Part shown: positions 53,865 to 63,426 of the stretch, in pieces | How the letters are laid out: every line of letters starts with the position of its first letter | Position numbering within the stretch: the first letter of the stretch is position 1 | From: Planctomycetaceae bacterium | GTDB taxonomy: Bacteria > Planctomycetota > Planctomycetia > Planctomycetales > Planctomycetaceae | Direction of reading: 5' to 3' | DNA: 64,000 nt | Assembly (NCBI GenBank): GCA_014762625.1 | Contig: JABURQ010000034.1 | Span: 27,397-91,396 of the forward strand | Notes under the pieces: generated by a model | The model's database searches: none | What the model was told of the DNA's origin: nothing | Seen by the model: the letters and a program-made list of their open reading frames with translations, nothing else | Position numbers and translations under genes: made by a program

Positions 53865-55228
53865 TACACCACCCCCTCCGCAATTATCTCAGCGTCAGCG
53901 ACTCGAATCTCTCCCGATAGCAGTTTTGGCAGGAGGGCATCGCGAGTTTCGGCGAGAGTTTGTGATTCCGCGTGATTGTTGTCGGCTTGCTCTGTCAACG
54001 GTGCAACTAAAGACTCAAATCCCTCAAACAATTTGTTCTCGCCAATTGGAGGGCGAATGAAATCGTAATTCTTGATCTGGCCGCCGCTGATGTGAGGTAT
54101 CGACGTTCCCGTCTTTACGGCATCGACATAGAATCGGAATTCGGGATCGCTCACGATTAACCAGACAAAATTCTCTCCGATACTTTCTGCTTGACGTAAT
54201 CTCGCAACCCGTTGGACCAACAGGCAAGGAAGATCGCTCTCGCGCACTCGGACCCAATTCTTCCCCACTTTGGAACCGTCCATTCCGATCAACACATCAC
54301 CCTTTTGGAGCAGATATTCTTCGATACCCGGAGTAACTTCAGGCCAGTACCGTGATTGATTCCCCCAAAAGAACTCGCCTTCTTTGACATTCATTCCGCG
54401 AGCTAATCGGATTCCGGGTGGAGATTCGGAGAAATGTTTGCTCTTGAAGGCAAACCCTGTTTGGAAGTCGATTTCTTCACCCAGAGTGGTTGGCCTCCAC
54501 CCTTCCGGCACCAACTCCCCATCCACATGTTCAAACGAATCCGGGAACAGGGCGGCGGTGTCGGCGTCCATGCCGGGGGGGTGGCGTCCATCGAGTTTGG
54601 CGCGGACCGGATCGAAGTCCACGAACCAGCTTTTGAAAATCGCCCGCGCCATCGCCTCCAGCGTCTCATTCATCCGCCGGTTCAGTTCGATCTTGTCGTC
54701 GAGCGCACCGAGAATCGCCGCAATTGCCTCTTGCTGAGGTAAGGGTGGTAGCGGGATTTCTATTCTATTTATGTCGCGGATGGGGAGTTGAGGTTGTGCG
54801 CTTCCGGTACGAAGTGCATGAACTTGATCTTTGAATGCTTTGGAACGCAAATACTGATAAAGGAACAGTGGCAGGAGTGAATCTGTCTCAGGACGAAAAA
54901 TCACCATACCTGAATTGATGCGGATGTGATCGTAAGGAACAGATTCGTCGTAGTATGCGACATTGCCAACCGTGCCTCTCGTTGTCATTACCAAATCTTC
55001 GCGTAAGAGTTTTCCCTTTCGTAATTTGTTGTCCTTTTCGCTGGAAATAAATTTGCAATCATCGAACCGAAACCCATCAAGCGTTACGTTGCCCGCATTG
55101 AGAAATAGACAATAACCGCTTAATGTAAAATCGGCCTGTTTAGGATAGTTCTTGCCCCTGTCCCCATCTTCGATTTCAATTGGGGCGTCGGCAATTCTAA
55201 GAATTGACCAGCCATTACTATTTTCCAT
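53864..55228 (-). CDS. hsdS: Type I restriction specificity subunit S
   Basis: A 454-aa HsdS with two target-recognition domains. TRD1 occupies about 1-160 and TRD2 about 240-410, separated by conserved helices such as [32 protein letters not shown] near 165-200. The second conserved region ([31 protein letters not shown]) closes the protein. It recognises a bipartite DNA site and directs HsdM methylation and HsdR cutting. Its start overlaps hsdM by 11 nt, and its stop shares one base with the CHAT start. Confidence 0.95.
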   Translation of the reverse strand: MENSNGWSILRIADAPIEIEDGDRGKNYPKQADFTLSGYCLFLNAGNVTLDGFRFDDCKFISSEKDNKLRKGKLLREDLVMTTRGTVGNVAYYDESVPYDHIRINSGMVIFRPETDSLLPLFLYQYLRSKAFKDQVHALRTGSAQPQLPIRDINRIEIPLPPLPQQEAIAAILGALDDKIELNRRMNETLEAMARAIFKSWFVDFDPVRAKLDGRHPPGMDADTAALFPDSFEHVDGELVPEGWRPTTLGEEIDFQTGFAFKSKHFSESPPGIRLARGMNVKEGEFFWGNQSRYWPEVTPGIEEYLLQKGDVLIGMDGSKVGKNWVRVRESDLPCLLVQRVARLRQAESIGENFVWLIVSDPEFRFYVDAVKTGTSIPHISGGQIKNYDFIRPPIGENKLFEGFESLVAPLTEQADNNHAESQTLAETRDALLPKLLSGEIRVADAEIIAEGVV

Positions 55229-56789
55229 AACCCAACCCTTTCAGACAGGATCGGATGGCAGTCTCCAGCTTTGATGATTCCTCGAACTGTTCATCAAGCG
55301 TCTTTGTCAGACGTTCCATCTTTTCATTGAACGGTTCATCGTCTTCTTCGAGTTCCTCCGCACCGACATATCGTCCCGGAGTGAGAACGTAGCCGTGAGA
55401 TTTGATTTCCTCCGTCGTGGCGGATTTGCAGAAGCCGGGGATGTCTTCGTATTCGTGATCGCAATCCTTGTCGCCTCGCCATGCGTGGTAGGTGTCAGCC
55501 AGCCGCTGGATTTCTTCGTCCGTCAGTTCCCGATGCACGCGGTCGATCAATTTTCCCAGCTTGCGGGCGTCGATGAACAGCGTCTCGCCAGATCGTTTGC
55601 GGAAGCCTTTCGCCTTTTTGTCCCGTGCGAGAAACCACAGGCAGACCGGAATCTGAGTCGAGTAAAACAACTGCCCCGGCAGAGCGACCATGCAATCCAC
55701 CAGATCGGCTTCGATGATATTCTTGCGAATCTCGCCTTCGCCGGACTGGTTGGAACTCATGGAACCGTTCGCCAGCACGAAACCTGCGATGCCGGTCGGT
55801 GCCAGATGGTGGAGGAAGTTTTGCACCCAAGCGTAGTTGGCGTTCCCTTTCGGCGGCGTGCCGTACTTCCAGCGGACATCCTCCGCGAGTGCGTCTCCGC
55901 CCCAGTCGCTGTCGTTGAACGGGGGATTGGCGAGAACGTAGTCGGCTTTCAAATCCTTGTGCTGATCGCTGCGGAAACTGTCGCCGTGATGCTGTCCCAG
56001 ATGGGCTTCGATCCCGCGAATGGCGAGATTCATCTGCGCCAGTTTCCACGTGGTCGGGTTGGATTCCTGACCGTAGATCGAAATGTCGCCGATCCGTCCG
56101 CCGTGGGCTTCGACGAATTTCTCCGACTGCACGAACATCCCGCCGGAACCGCAGCAGGGATCGAACACCCGGCCCTTGTACGGGGCGAGCATTTCGACCA
56201 GCGTCTGGACGACACAGCGGGGCGTGTAGAACTGTCCGCCCTTCTTCCCTTCGGCACTGGCAAATTGAGACAGGAAGTATTCGTAAACACGACCGAGAAT
56301 ATCTTTCGAGCGGTTTTCTTTGTCGCCCAAGCCGATGGTACCGATCAGGTCGATCAGTTCACCGAGCCGTTGCTTGTCGAGTGCGGGACGGGCGAAGTCT
56401 TTCGGCAGGACACCCTTCAATTGGGCGTTGTCGCGTTCGATGGCAACCATCGCATCGTCGATCAGCTTGCCGATGGTCGGTTGTTTGGCGTTTGCTTGCA
56501 GATGCGACCAACGGGCTTCCGGCGGAACCCAAAACACCCCTTCGGCGAGATATTCGTCGGCACTCTCTGGGTCCGCTCCTTCATATTCGCCTTCCCCCGC
56601 AACCAGCTTCTCGTGGAGTTCGGTGAACGCATCAGAAATGTATTTCAGGAAGATCAGGCCGAGAACGACGTGTTTGTACTCGGCAGCATCCATGTTATTG
56701 CGGAGTTTGTCCGCCGCCGCCCAGAGCGTGGCTTCAAAGCCGAGATTGGCTCCGTTGCTGGACTTCTTTTTCGCTTTCTTCTTCGCCAT
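55218..56789 (-). CDS. hsdM: Type I restriction methyltransferase subunit M
   Basis: A 523-aa N6-adenine methyltransferase: the HsdM N-terminal helical domain ([35 protein letters not shown]), then the catalytic domain with [17 protein letters not shown], motif [11 protein letters not shown] near 210 and motif IV NPPF near 288. It methylates the HsdS-defined sites with S-adenosyl methionine to protect the host DNA. It is the first gene of the leftward operon; a hairpin and possible promoter lie upstream. Confidence 0.96.
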   Translation of the reverse strand: MAKKKAKKKSSNGANLGFEATLWAAADKLRNNMDAAEYKHVVLGLIFLKYISDAFTELHEKLVAGEGEYEGADPESADEYLAEGVFWVPPEARWSHLQANAKQPTIGKLIDDAMVAIERDNAQLKGVLPKDFARPALDKQRLGELIDLIGTIGLGDKENRSKDILGRVYEYFLSQFASAEGKKGGQFYTPRCVVQTLVEMLAPYKGRVFDPCCGSGGMFVQSEKFVEAHGGRIGDISIYGQESNPTTWKLAQMNLAIRGIEAHLGQHHGDSFRSDQHKDLKADYVLANPPFNDSDWGGDALAEDVRWKYGTPPKGNANYAWVQNFLHHLAPTGIAGFVLANGSMSSNQSGEGEIRKNIIEADLVDCMVALPGQLFYSTQIPVCLWFLARDKKAKGFRKRSGETLFIDARKLGKLIDRVHRELTDEEIQRLADTYHAWRGDKDCDHEYEDIPGFCKSATTEEIKSHGYVLTPGRYVGAEELEEDDEPFNEKMERLTKTLDEQFEESSKLETAIRSCLKGLGYGK

Positions 56790-56818
56790 TTGGAGTATTT
56801 TCTCTGTATCAATGTAAA

Positions 56819-56838
56819 CCGCCCCGTGGCCGGGGCGG
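56819..56838. terminator. GC-rich hairpin before hsdM
   Basis: CCGCCCCG-tggc-CGGGGCGG is an 8-bp perfect stem. Read leftward it is followed by only TTTACATT, so termination of the upstream cassette (57022) would be weak. It lies in the probable hsdM leader; a possible leftward promoter (TTTGCT-18-TAATAT) lies just upstream, which would put the hairpin in the 5' UTR. Confidence 0.5.
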
Positions 56839-57021
56839 GAAGATGGACAGATGATATTACCAGCGCAAAGAGGCTAAAGCAAAAGTTAGTCGTGAGTTAG
56901 GTCGAAGTTCGGGTTGATTGCCAGAGAGCAACGTCGAATTTTTACTCCGTAAAGTAGCTTTGTGATGATTTCAGTATCACGGCGATGGTAGTTGTTCAAA
57001 TTCAAGCGGGTTGATCGTTGC

Positions 57022-57621
57022 TCAAATCGCGTCAACTAACTGCTTCACAATTTTCTGTAAACCTTCTGAATCTGTTACTCGATCTATCGACACACCAAGC
57101 GTCTTCGCTTGTTTGATTCTTCTGCTGTTTTTCTCCCAGTTATATGGAAGCGATTTGGTGTTCCAACGATAAGGGGTGTGAATGGTCAATTCAGCAGTGT
57201 CCACTCTATCGTCCCGGAGCAAGTGCCACTTGAAGTACTGCGAATAATCCTTTCGGAATTTTGCCCACCCATCCTCGCTTTCATGTGTCAGTAGACCAGC
57301 CGTCAGCAGTGTTTGGCCATCTGTCATTTCCTGACCATCAGGCAAATCAAACAGAACAGAGACATAGGCCATATGTTCCGGATGGTCCTTCGGGGTATAG
57401 CAGCGGAAGAACCGCGTCGGGAACCACTGCATCGGATTTTCGAGACTCTCTGAATTCCCTCCGACGCACAAATTGTACGAAAGTGCCGATTTCCAATTGT
57501 AATCATCAATGAACAGATTCTCGCTTGCTTCAAGCAACAATGCAACGTTGTGACAGAACCGTCGCAAGACATGAAATGTTGCAGCGATTGTTTGGCTATC
57601 ACTTGTTTGTGGTTCACTCAT
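57022..57621 (-). CDS. Unknown protein, last gene of the leftward HEPN cassette
   Basis: The 199-aa product from ATG 57621 (MSEPQTSDSQ) is coupled to the previous gene by an ATGA overlap (the track start is five codons earlier). It contains FHVLRRFCHNVALLLEASENLF at the start, YVSVLFDLPDGQEM in the middle, and TPYRWNTKSLPYNWEKNSRRIKQAKTLGVSIDRV. It is probably alpha/beta. No named family is recognised. The tight coupling to the 57618 nuclease-like gene implies a shared function. Confidence 0.6.
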   Translation of the reverse strand: MSEPQTSDSQTIAATFHVLRRFCHNVALLLEASENLFIDDYNWKSALSYNLCVGGNSESLENPMQWFPTRFFRCYTPKDHPEHMAYVSVLFDLPDGQEMTDGQTLLTAGLLTHESEDGWAKFRKDYSQYFKWHLLRDDRVDTAELTIHTPYRWNTKSLPYNWEKNSRRIKQAKTLGVSIDRVTDSEGLQKIVKQLVDAI

Positions 57622-58397
57622 TTTGTGAATTTCCAATCAATGATGGGAACGGTTAAGAGATCGAACCACCGACGCGGGATGGCATCGAATCGCCAATGCG
57701 ACTCACGTGGAACGAATTCAGTCATGGAGAAACCGTGAAAGTACTTTAGCCCCAATCGTTCAGTCAACTCGCACAAATCACTCAGTATTGCAACGTCTCG
57801 GTTCTTACCAAACACTTCTGAAATCTGTCGCCAACTGAGCCATAGTATTTGAGGAGTATCGGAACGGCCCGGCTTTGACAGATAATCTACCACAGACGCT
57901 TGGATTTCTCTTTGAGGAATCCCAACGCTAGCCGTTGTAAAGATGAGAAACGGAGTCGCATCTTCGTGCTTGGCGCGACGAACGAGATTATCCCATTCGC
58001 GGGCGAGTTGATCCTTGGGACGGGTTTCCGATGGGTCTGCCTTCGATGACTTTGGCGAGCGATACTTGGCTTCAATAAGAATTAGCAGATTGCGTTCGCT
58101 CGGCACACGGACTCGGAGAAGCAAGTCAGACTCGCAGAAAATACAGCCGGGTTCGTGAAGCCGTTCCCAAAAGAGATAGTCAATGTCCTCATTTGTGATG
58201 AATGGAGATTGTCGATCCGTATCAATGAGCCAGCGCAATGGTTGTTCGCCATCAGTGGTGCGTGCTTGGGAAAGCAGCGGCAGCAGACCTTGGCTGGGCG
58301 GAAGATAGCGAAGTAAGCCAAAAACATTCGACGTGAGAACATCTTCCATATTCTTTTGTTGGCGCGATAGCTTGCCATGTAATAAAGCCTGCAACAT
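57618..58397 (-). CDS. PD-(D/E)XK-like nuclease, middle gene of the HEPN cassette
   Basis: A 259-aa protein. SNVFGLLRYLP is followed near residue 95 by ESDLLLRVRVPSERNLLILIEAKYRSPKSSK, a typical D...ExK restriction-fold core (Asp-Leu-Leu, then Ile-Glu-Ala-Lys). The later EWDNLVRRAKHEDATPFLIFTTASVG resembles a family of defence-linked nucleases. The start at 58397 lies 71 bp after the HEPN gene stop; the next gene follows in an ATGA overlap. A DNA nuclease effector is the likely role. Confidence 0.65.
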   Translation of the reverse strand: MLQALLHGKLSRQQKNMEDVLTSNVFGLLRYLPPSQGLLPLLSQARTTDGEQPLRWLIDTDRQSPFITNEDIDYLFWERLHEPGCIFCESDLLLRVRVPSERNLLILIEAKYRSPKSSKADPSETRPKDQLAREWDNLVRRAKHEDATPFLIFTTASVGIPQREIQASVVDYLSKPGRSDTPQILWLSWRQISEVFGKNRDVAILSDLCELTERLGLKYFHGFSMTEFVPRESHWRFDAIPRRWFDLLTVPIIDWKFTK

Positions 58398-58468
58398 TAT
58401 CTCGGTGACTCGCTTATTGGACCTTGGATTGTCTCTGGATAATTCACGTTACGATTGCCCTCTTTCAG

Positions 58469-59161
58469 CTACCTTACTCCGACCTTCACCCCCATCGGAG
58501 GATAGCACATGCAGCCCCAGTCTTCGTCGGCACCGTCGTTGATCCACACCAGCAGAAATACCTTCAAGAGATGGTCCATCATCTGGGAGCACCGACGAGA
58601 GGCCGTGCGGTTCAGGGAACTATTGTATGTGGCCGCCCCATGAACGAGTTGGCATCGCAGCAGATAGATTCGCTCGATCAAACGGTCGAGAATCATCGTC
58701 CAGTTGCCTTCATAGTACCAAGTTCTCGAATCGTACTTTGCAGTTTTGGATTTCTTGGCTCGCTTGTTGGATGGTTCTTCCCAAAAGTAACGGCTGAGAT
58801 ATTCGTCATCGTAGATCGAGATTACCAGCGGTTTGTTCTCGGTCAGCGCATCAGCAATGACACTGGTCATATCGAGTGCGATCATCCGATCCAGAAAGCT
58901 GCGCCAGCTTGCGCAATCAGAGACGGGTTCGCGTTTCGATTCGTCCCACTGACCGTACAGAGCATTGAATGCGGTCCACTGACTCAACAGTGCGAAATCG
59001 AGATCGTTTTTCTCGGAAATCTGCTCGGCTCTTTGCATCCAGCTACACGCGCGATGGAATCGGACGTTTGTAGGATGCTGCGGGTCGATTTCATTCAGCC
59101 GTTCTTTGTGCTGTTTCCATTGCCGGCGCAGGTCACGGACAGTGAGGGGTGAGTCGGGCAT
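58469..59161 (-). CDS. HEPN-domain protein with Rx4H motif, first gene of the cassette
   Basis: A 230-aa protein from ATG 59161 (MPDSPLTV), with AAGAGG upstream; the track start uses a GTG nine codons earlier. The segment LIERIYLLRCQLVHGAATYN near residue 175 holds the HEPN catalytic motif (R-C-Q-L-V-H) with the usual following Asn region. LLSQWTAFNALYGQWDE is shared by a subgroup of defence-linked HEPN proteins. HEPN proteins are metal-independent RNases. The three genes 59161-57022 are probably one unit: RNase, nuclease and partner. Confidence 0.72.
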   Translation of the reverse strand: MPDSPLTVRDLRRQWKQHKERLNEIDPQHPTNVRFHRACSWMQRAEQISEKNDLDFALLSQWTAFNALYGQWDESKREPVSDCASWRSFLDRMIALDMTSVIADALTENKPLVISIYDDEYLSRYFWEEPSNKRAKKSKTAKYDSRTWYYEGNWTMILDRLIERIYLLRCQLVHGAATYNSSLNRTASRRCSQMMDHLLKVFLLVWINDGADEDWGCMCYPPMGVKVGVR

Positions 59162-59305
59162 TATGGCCTCTTTCAAAGTGGAGGTCACCCGCCGTGGTCT
59201 ATCGAAAACTCCCTCAATTGAAAATTCTATTGGTCGAAAGAGTGGATTGCCAGAAGAATGGCAGGGCTACCGCAACTGAGCAGATGGCAGAAGTTTCATT
59301 CGATC

Positions 59306-59333
59306 AACAAAACCGCTCCCAACTTGGGAGCGG
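59306..59333 (-). terminator. Leftward intrinsic terminator
   Basis: CCGCTCCC-aactt-GGGAGCGG followed, in the leftward direction, by TTTTGTTG makes a convincing Rho-independent terminator 84 bp after the stop of the gene at 59417. It separates the 60822/59417 cassette from the HEPN cassette. Confidence 0.75.
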
Positions 59334-59416
59334 GGAGATGGGATAACTGCACTGTAACGAAGTGGGAAGGCCAGGGCAAAACTTAGGTGTGAAATTACGA
59401 CCATACGTCCGATTGG

Positions 59417-60739
59417 TCACTTTTTTCTGGAAGGACGGCTTTTTCTAATCGCGACGTTGATCTGATCTCGCCGCGCTTCGAGTGCTGAAAGATTCTTCGG
59501 TAAACCGAGAAACTCTCCATATTCGCGGAGCGACTGAACCTGATACGAATTTGCGATCAGAAGATCAAGATGAGGGTCGATCAATCGCTTCATCATGTAG
59601 GCAATCTGTTCTGTATCATCGCTTGCCCTTGCTGCATGGACGAATTGGTTCCGCCGCATCCTGAGAAACTCTAATAGCTCTTTCGGAACTTTGTCATCAT
59701 TGAAAATCCACGTTGCTCGCCTGATGGTTTGATCGTATTTGCCTCCGATAGTGTTCGTGATCTTTTCGAGCATACTCCACATTTGAAGGAAGGCCACATC
59801 GAGATTAGTTTGGTCCAGTGCTTCCGAATACCTGATCACCAGATTCTTGACTTCGGCGGCAAATGGGTGTTTCTTGAATCGACGTGTGGCCCATTTGCGA
59901 TCCTTTTCTAGCTCTTTCCAACCACGTTTCGGTTGGTACAGGCTCGAATCTTCCGAATAAGTCGGTTCGTACCAGTACACATCTACTGCTGGTTTGCCGT
60001 CGAGTTGATGAAGCGTATGAACCGGGCCTGTTGTGATTACCGCAATCGACTTCTGTCTCGTGCCTCCGAGTCGCACCTTCGTCGTGCCATATGTGTCAAA
60101 GAGATTCCAGAGGCCGCGCAGGAGATTTAGTGCGTTGAGTCCAGTATCGGTAGCTTCATGAACACTTCGACCATAGGTTTTGACTTTTACTGTCAAGTAT
60201 TCGGTTGAATTAACATGCTCTTTGAACAATGCTGCGTTCAATTGCTTTGCCAACGCGTCGGGCATCGGGAATCGACTTCGGTTTTTCAATGCAGAAATCC
60301 TACACCCTTCGATCTCAACTGATCTCGCTGGAAACTCCTTCAAGTTGAGTGAGGTAATCAGTGCAAAGTCTTTTGTTGGCTGACGAAAGAAATCTGCTGC
60401 TTGTCGATTAGCATTGGCAATGAATTCTGCTGCGGAAATCGGCTTTGCACCACCCTGCTTTTTGACAACTGCTTTGATTGCTTCACTCACAATCTTTCTC
60501 GTGTCCGTTTCGTTTAGCTCTTTGTCCTCCGGGCCAATAATCGAGAGCAAAGAACTAATCGCAACTTCGTACTGCATTGATGCCAATACGGTTCGGAGGC
60601 CCGATCTCACAATCTTTCCGCAGTTCAAAGAAGTTGCTTCACCAATCTTTGAAAGAAGCACGGTCGGAGCAAATTTCCCATCATCTTTCGTATGAGGACT
60701 TCCGCTCGGTGATCGCCAGAAAGCGTATCTCTTTGCCAC
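59417..60739 (-). CDS. Large HEPN-like protein with Rx4H motif
   Basis: A 440-aa protein starting at GTG 60739 with AAAGGAAA upstream. Most of it is unassigned; the C-terminal part has FLQMWSMLEKITN, then LLEFLRMRRNQFVHAARASDDTEQIAYMM near residue 375. The R-N-Q-F-V-H is a clear HEPN Rx4H motif, with the following acidic tail that is usual. It is coupled at a distance of 82 bp to the upstream gene 60822-61547 and closed by a terminator. A likely function is an RNase effector with a long sensor domain. Confidence 0.65.
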   Translation of the reverse strand: MAKRYAFWRSPSGSPHTKDDGKFAPTVLLSKIGEATSLNCGKIVRSGLRTVLASMQYEVAISSLLSIIGPEDKELNETDTRKIVSEAIKAVVKKQGGAKPISAAEFIANANRQAADFFRQPTKDFALITSLNLKEFPARSVEIEGCRISALKNRSRFPMPDALAKQLNAALFKEHVNSTEYLTVKVKTYGRSVHEATDTGLNALNLLRGLWNLFDTYGTTKVRLGGTRQKSIAVITTGPVHTLHQLDGKPAVDVYWYEPTYSEDSSLYQPKRGWKELEKDRKWATRRFKKHPFAAEVKNLVIRYSEALDQTNLDVAFLQMWSMLEKITNTIGGKYDQTIRRATWIFNDDKVPKELLEFLRMRRNQFVHAARASDDTEQIAYMMKRLIDPHLDLLIANSYQVQSLREYGEFLGLPKNLSALEARRDQINVAIRKSRPSRKK

Positions 60740-60821
60740 CTTGTTTTCCTTTGGTCATGTTTCATGTTCGGGTGCGATCATGTTGAGAGCGGAAATGTGT
60801 CCGCGTGGATCACGAACGTCA

Positions 60822-61547
60822 TCAATCATCGAACATTGGGGCTGTCACGAAGTCAATGAACTGCTGGCCGAGCCTAGTTCCCCGCGACTCATAGATTCCT
60901 TGACCTCCCATGTTCGTGTGGTAATTGAAATTTGTGAGCAATCCACGGGTTTGCAGGTCGGAGACGCATTGCTCGATGAAGTCGTCTTCCCCCTGCAATT
61001 CCGGGAATGCGCCAAGAATCATCTTTTGCAGCGTTCCGAGAATGTTGATTTGAACCGGCTGTTTATTGTTTCGCTCGAACCACGCAAGTGGATCAATCAG
61101 CAATTCGAGCAAGCGAATATGCCAGACCGTTAGAGTGTCCACGAACTGAATGAACAATTGCTGCTTCGATTCGTCTGGTGGATTTGGTAGTGCGGCATTC
61201 AGTACAGCGTTTCGCAGAGCGTTTCGCTTGTCCACATTCGCCGTCCGGGTGGCAGTTTGCGATGCGTGAAGGACAGTATCCAGAAATGCATCGTTCTCCG
61301 ACAATTCTTCCATAACACACTGCTGACGTGCTTCCAGATCACGAATGCCTCCTGCTATTTCTTCCATCCACTCGGCCTGTCGCTTCCTCAGCGGAGGGAC
61401 GATCACTGCTTGGAAGAACTCATTCGCTGCACCGCCAACTATTGGTACTGAGGAAACACCAGCGCGAGCAAGTGTATGCAAGGTGTCTCCCGTCGATTCC
61501 TTCGGAGGATCGTAATTTCTTTTTTTGGTAGACTTCTTTTTTGCCAT
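60822..61547 (-). CDS. Helical protein with a short hydrophobic glycine-rich segment
   Basis: A 241-aa protein with GGAGAG before ATG 61547 and a basic start (MAKKKSTKKRNYDPPK). The conserved-looking stretch SSVPIVGGAANEFFQAVIVPPLRKRQAEWMEEIAGGI near residues 31-68 is hydrophobic then amphipathic, a feature of several defence-linked proteins of unknown function. The rest is helical with a C-terminal wHTH-like end (FIEQCVSDLQTRGLLTNF). It is the likely partner of the HEPN gene 82 bp downstream and may act as a membrane-associated sensor or effector. Confidence 0.55.
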   Translation of the reverse strand: MAKKKSTKKRNYDPPKESTGDTLHTLARAGVSSVPIVGGAANEFFQAVIVPPLRKRQAEWMEEIAGGIRDLEARQQCVMEELSENDAFLDTVLHASQTATRTANVDKRNALRNAVLNAALPNPPDESKQQLFIQFVDTLTVWHIRLLELLIDPLAWFERNNKQPVQINILGTLQKMILGAFPELQGEDDFIEQCVSDLQTRGLLTNFNYHTNMGGQGIYESRGTRLGQQFIDFVTAPMFDD

Positions 61548-61776
61548 TTATGCTCTCCGGGCATAATCTCTCGCTGTGGCTTGTGTTCTCAAAGGAATCT
61601 CAGCGGGAACTCCATGCTACTGGAAGGACACAAGAAGCGGAAGTTGGGTCTAAGTTTACCGCAAGTAGAGCATGACTCAGGTGGTATTGGTTGGCAATTG
61701 TAGAACCAATCTGTGAAATGGTGTGTCGATTGAACAACCCTCATTCCGCACCAGTCAGAAACTGGAAGGCTGACGA

Positions 61777-62607
61777 ATGGATGCAGAGCCGCTTACAAAT
61801 GTCATGTACTTGACCTCAGCATACGATGCTGTAACTGAGGAGGGACAATGTCATATCTGTCTTCGGAAGGGTAAAATGACGCAGGAACATATTCCTCCGA
61901 AAAACGCGTTCAACGGATCGACCGCATTGTGGGACCGTCTGGTGATTCCTGAACGTGCCTCTAAATCTGCGCATCAAGTGCGGTTGAGGGGAGGCTTTCG
62001 GGTCCGCACAATCTGCCGGAATTGCAACAACGAACTTTGTTCCCCGTATGCAAACGCATACGTCCAGTTTGTTCGACACCTTGTTGAGTCTCCAAAACTC
62101 TTTGATTCTTCCGGCTCCGCGCGATTGATCCAAATTCCGTGCGACACACTGTTGCTTGCCAAACAGATCGCGACCATGATTCTCGCGATCCAACAACTTA
62201 GTTACGCGAAGCACAATGCTGGGCTTCGTGAGTTCGTTCTCAATAAGGAATCGACGTATCAGCCGAGTTTTCGCGTCTATGCATTCTTGGTACCGGAGGT
62301 TCCGGAAGCAGGTACGATAACTCGCTTTCATGGTCGAGTTGAAACGTTTGCTCCCGGCTACGGATTCTTCGGTGGAGAAATGTCGTGGTTTCCGTTTGGA
62401 TTCGTCTACGCCTCACAGATCGGGCGCAAATATGATTTGAAGCGATTTGAGGACATAACCCGATGGTTTACGATGGCTGATACCACAGATCGCAACCGGG
62501 ATGTGGTGAAACTCCATTGTCGTGTCACTGGTGTTGATTCAATCCAAGGTGGACTTGGAAAGCGTCGAGTCCGGCCCCAGATCGACTACATTGCGAGTGT
62601 TACCTAG
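61777..62607 (+). CDS. HNH-like zinc-dependent endonuclease-type protein
   Basis: A 276-aa protein with GGAAGG before ATG 61777. The N-terminal CHICLRKGKMTQEHIPPKNAF and CRNCNNELCSPY (near residues 26-45 and 79-90) give the CxxC...EHIPP...CxxCN arrangement of HNH and related zinc-finger nucleases. The C-terminal 170 residues are not recognised. It is one of two rightward genes at the right end of the element, reading toward attR, and diverges from the 61547 gene. It is probably a DNA nuclease in defence. Confidence 0.7.
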   Translation: MDAEPLTNVMYLTSAYDAVTEEGQCHICLRKGKMTQEHIPPKNAFNGSTALWDRLVIPERASKSAHQVRLRGGFRVRTICRNCNNELCSPYANAYVQFVRHLVESPKLFDSSGSARLIQIPCDTLLLAKQIATMILAIQQLSYAKHNAGLREFVLNKESTYQPSFRVYAFLVPEVPEAGTITRFHGRVETFAPGYGFFGGEMSWFPFGFVYASQIGRKYDLKRFEDITRWFTMADTTDRNRDVVKLHCRVTGVDSIQGGLGKRRVRPQIDYIASVT

Positions 62608-62664
62608 CCTCATTTACGTTGAATCAATTCGCGCACATCTTATTCGTTAGCGGAGTAACTTGTT

Positions 62665-63258
62665 ATGGCTTGGTTCCCCAATGCAGGAGCATCGTTGAGA
62701 GTCCCACGTGATCCCAAAATCACGTTTATGACTGTGGATAGAGTTCTCTCCTTGGCTCTGCTCCTGATCAAAAAAAGTGAGGGCGGAGCAGACTCATACG
62801 AACAACTCGAATCACTGATTTACAGTTGTCTTATTTACGATCAATACGCTAATGAGTGGGTTCAGGCAAACAATCTCACGGGCATCAATCAAAGAGAATC
62901 TTGGCTGAGATTGGCTCAACTTCCGGAACTGAACGAGCAGGATCGCAGTCACTTATCACATAGATACCAAAGCAAAATTGTCGGAAACGTGAAGTTATTT
63001 TTGCCTGTCATTTCTCATGATCCTACTCGCAGGCCGAATCCGTCTCCTCAAAGGTATGCCGACCAGTCAACTCAGGAGGTGGAATTAAAACAACTCTCGT
63101 TAGAAGAGTTTATTGAGGTTGCATACACGGTGAGATGTAACCTTCTCCACGGGTGGTACGACGTGACGAACGATTCGCACGCGCAGACCGTGATTTGTAC
63201 TGGTTTGCGGTTCTCTTTGCTCGTGCGCTGGATGGTTCAGAATACGCAATTCCAATAA
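62665..63258 (+). CDS. HEPN-like protein at the right end of the element
   Basis: A 197-aa protein with GGAG before ATG 62665. The segment LEEFIEVAYTVRCNLLHGWYDVTNDSHAQTV near residue 155 contains the HEPN Rx4H motif (R-C-N-L-L-H) followed by the typical N/D region. It begins 57 bp after the HNH gene, so the two likely form a nuclease-HEPN pair. It ends 169 bp before attR; downstream the DNA is AT-rich and gene-free. It would be the third Rx4H HEPN protein of this island. Confidence 0.68.
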   Translation: MAWFPNAGASLRVPRDPKITFMTVDRVLSLALLLIKKSEGGADSYEQLESLIYSCLIYDQYANEWVQANNLTGINQRESWLRLAQLPELNEQDRSHLSHRYQSKIVGNVKLFLPVISHDPTRRPNPSPQRYADQSTQEVELKQLSLEEFIEVAYTVRCNLLHGWYDVTNDSHAQTVICTGLRFSLLVRWMVQNTQFQ

Positions 63259-63426
63259 CTGACGATCCACAGAATCAACTACCCACTTACTACCCAACTT
63301 CAAACCTGACATGCTCAAAACGGCTGGGTTTTGGGGGTAGTTCGTTGGTAGTATTGCAATCATCGCAAGAGGCGATAGACTCTATGAATACAGGGCTTTT
63401 CGACGTTTTCGTCACGTCCCAAGAAG

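Noticed and set aside
55395-56900. 501-aa plus-strand ORF across hsdM
   Set aside because: It is the antisense shadow of hsdM and lacks any family motif.
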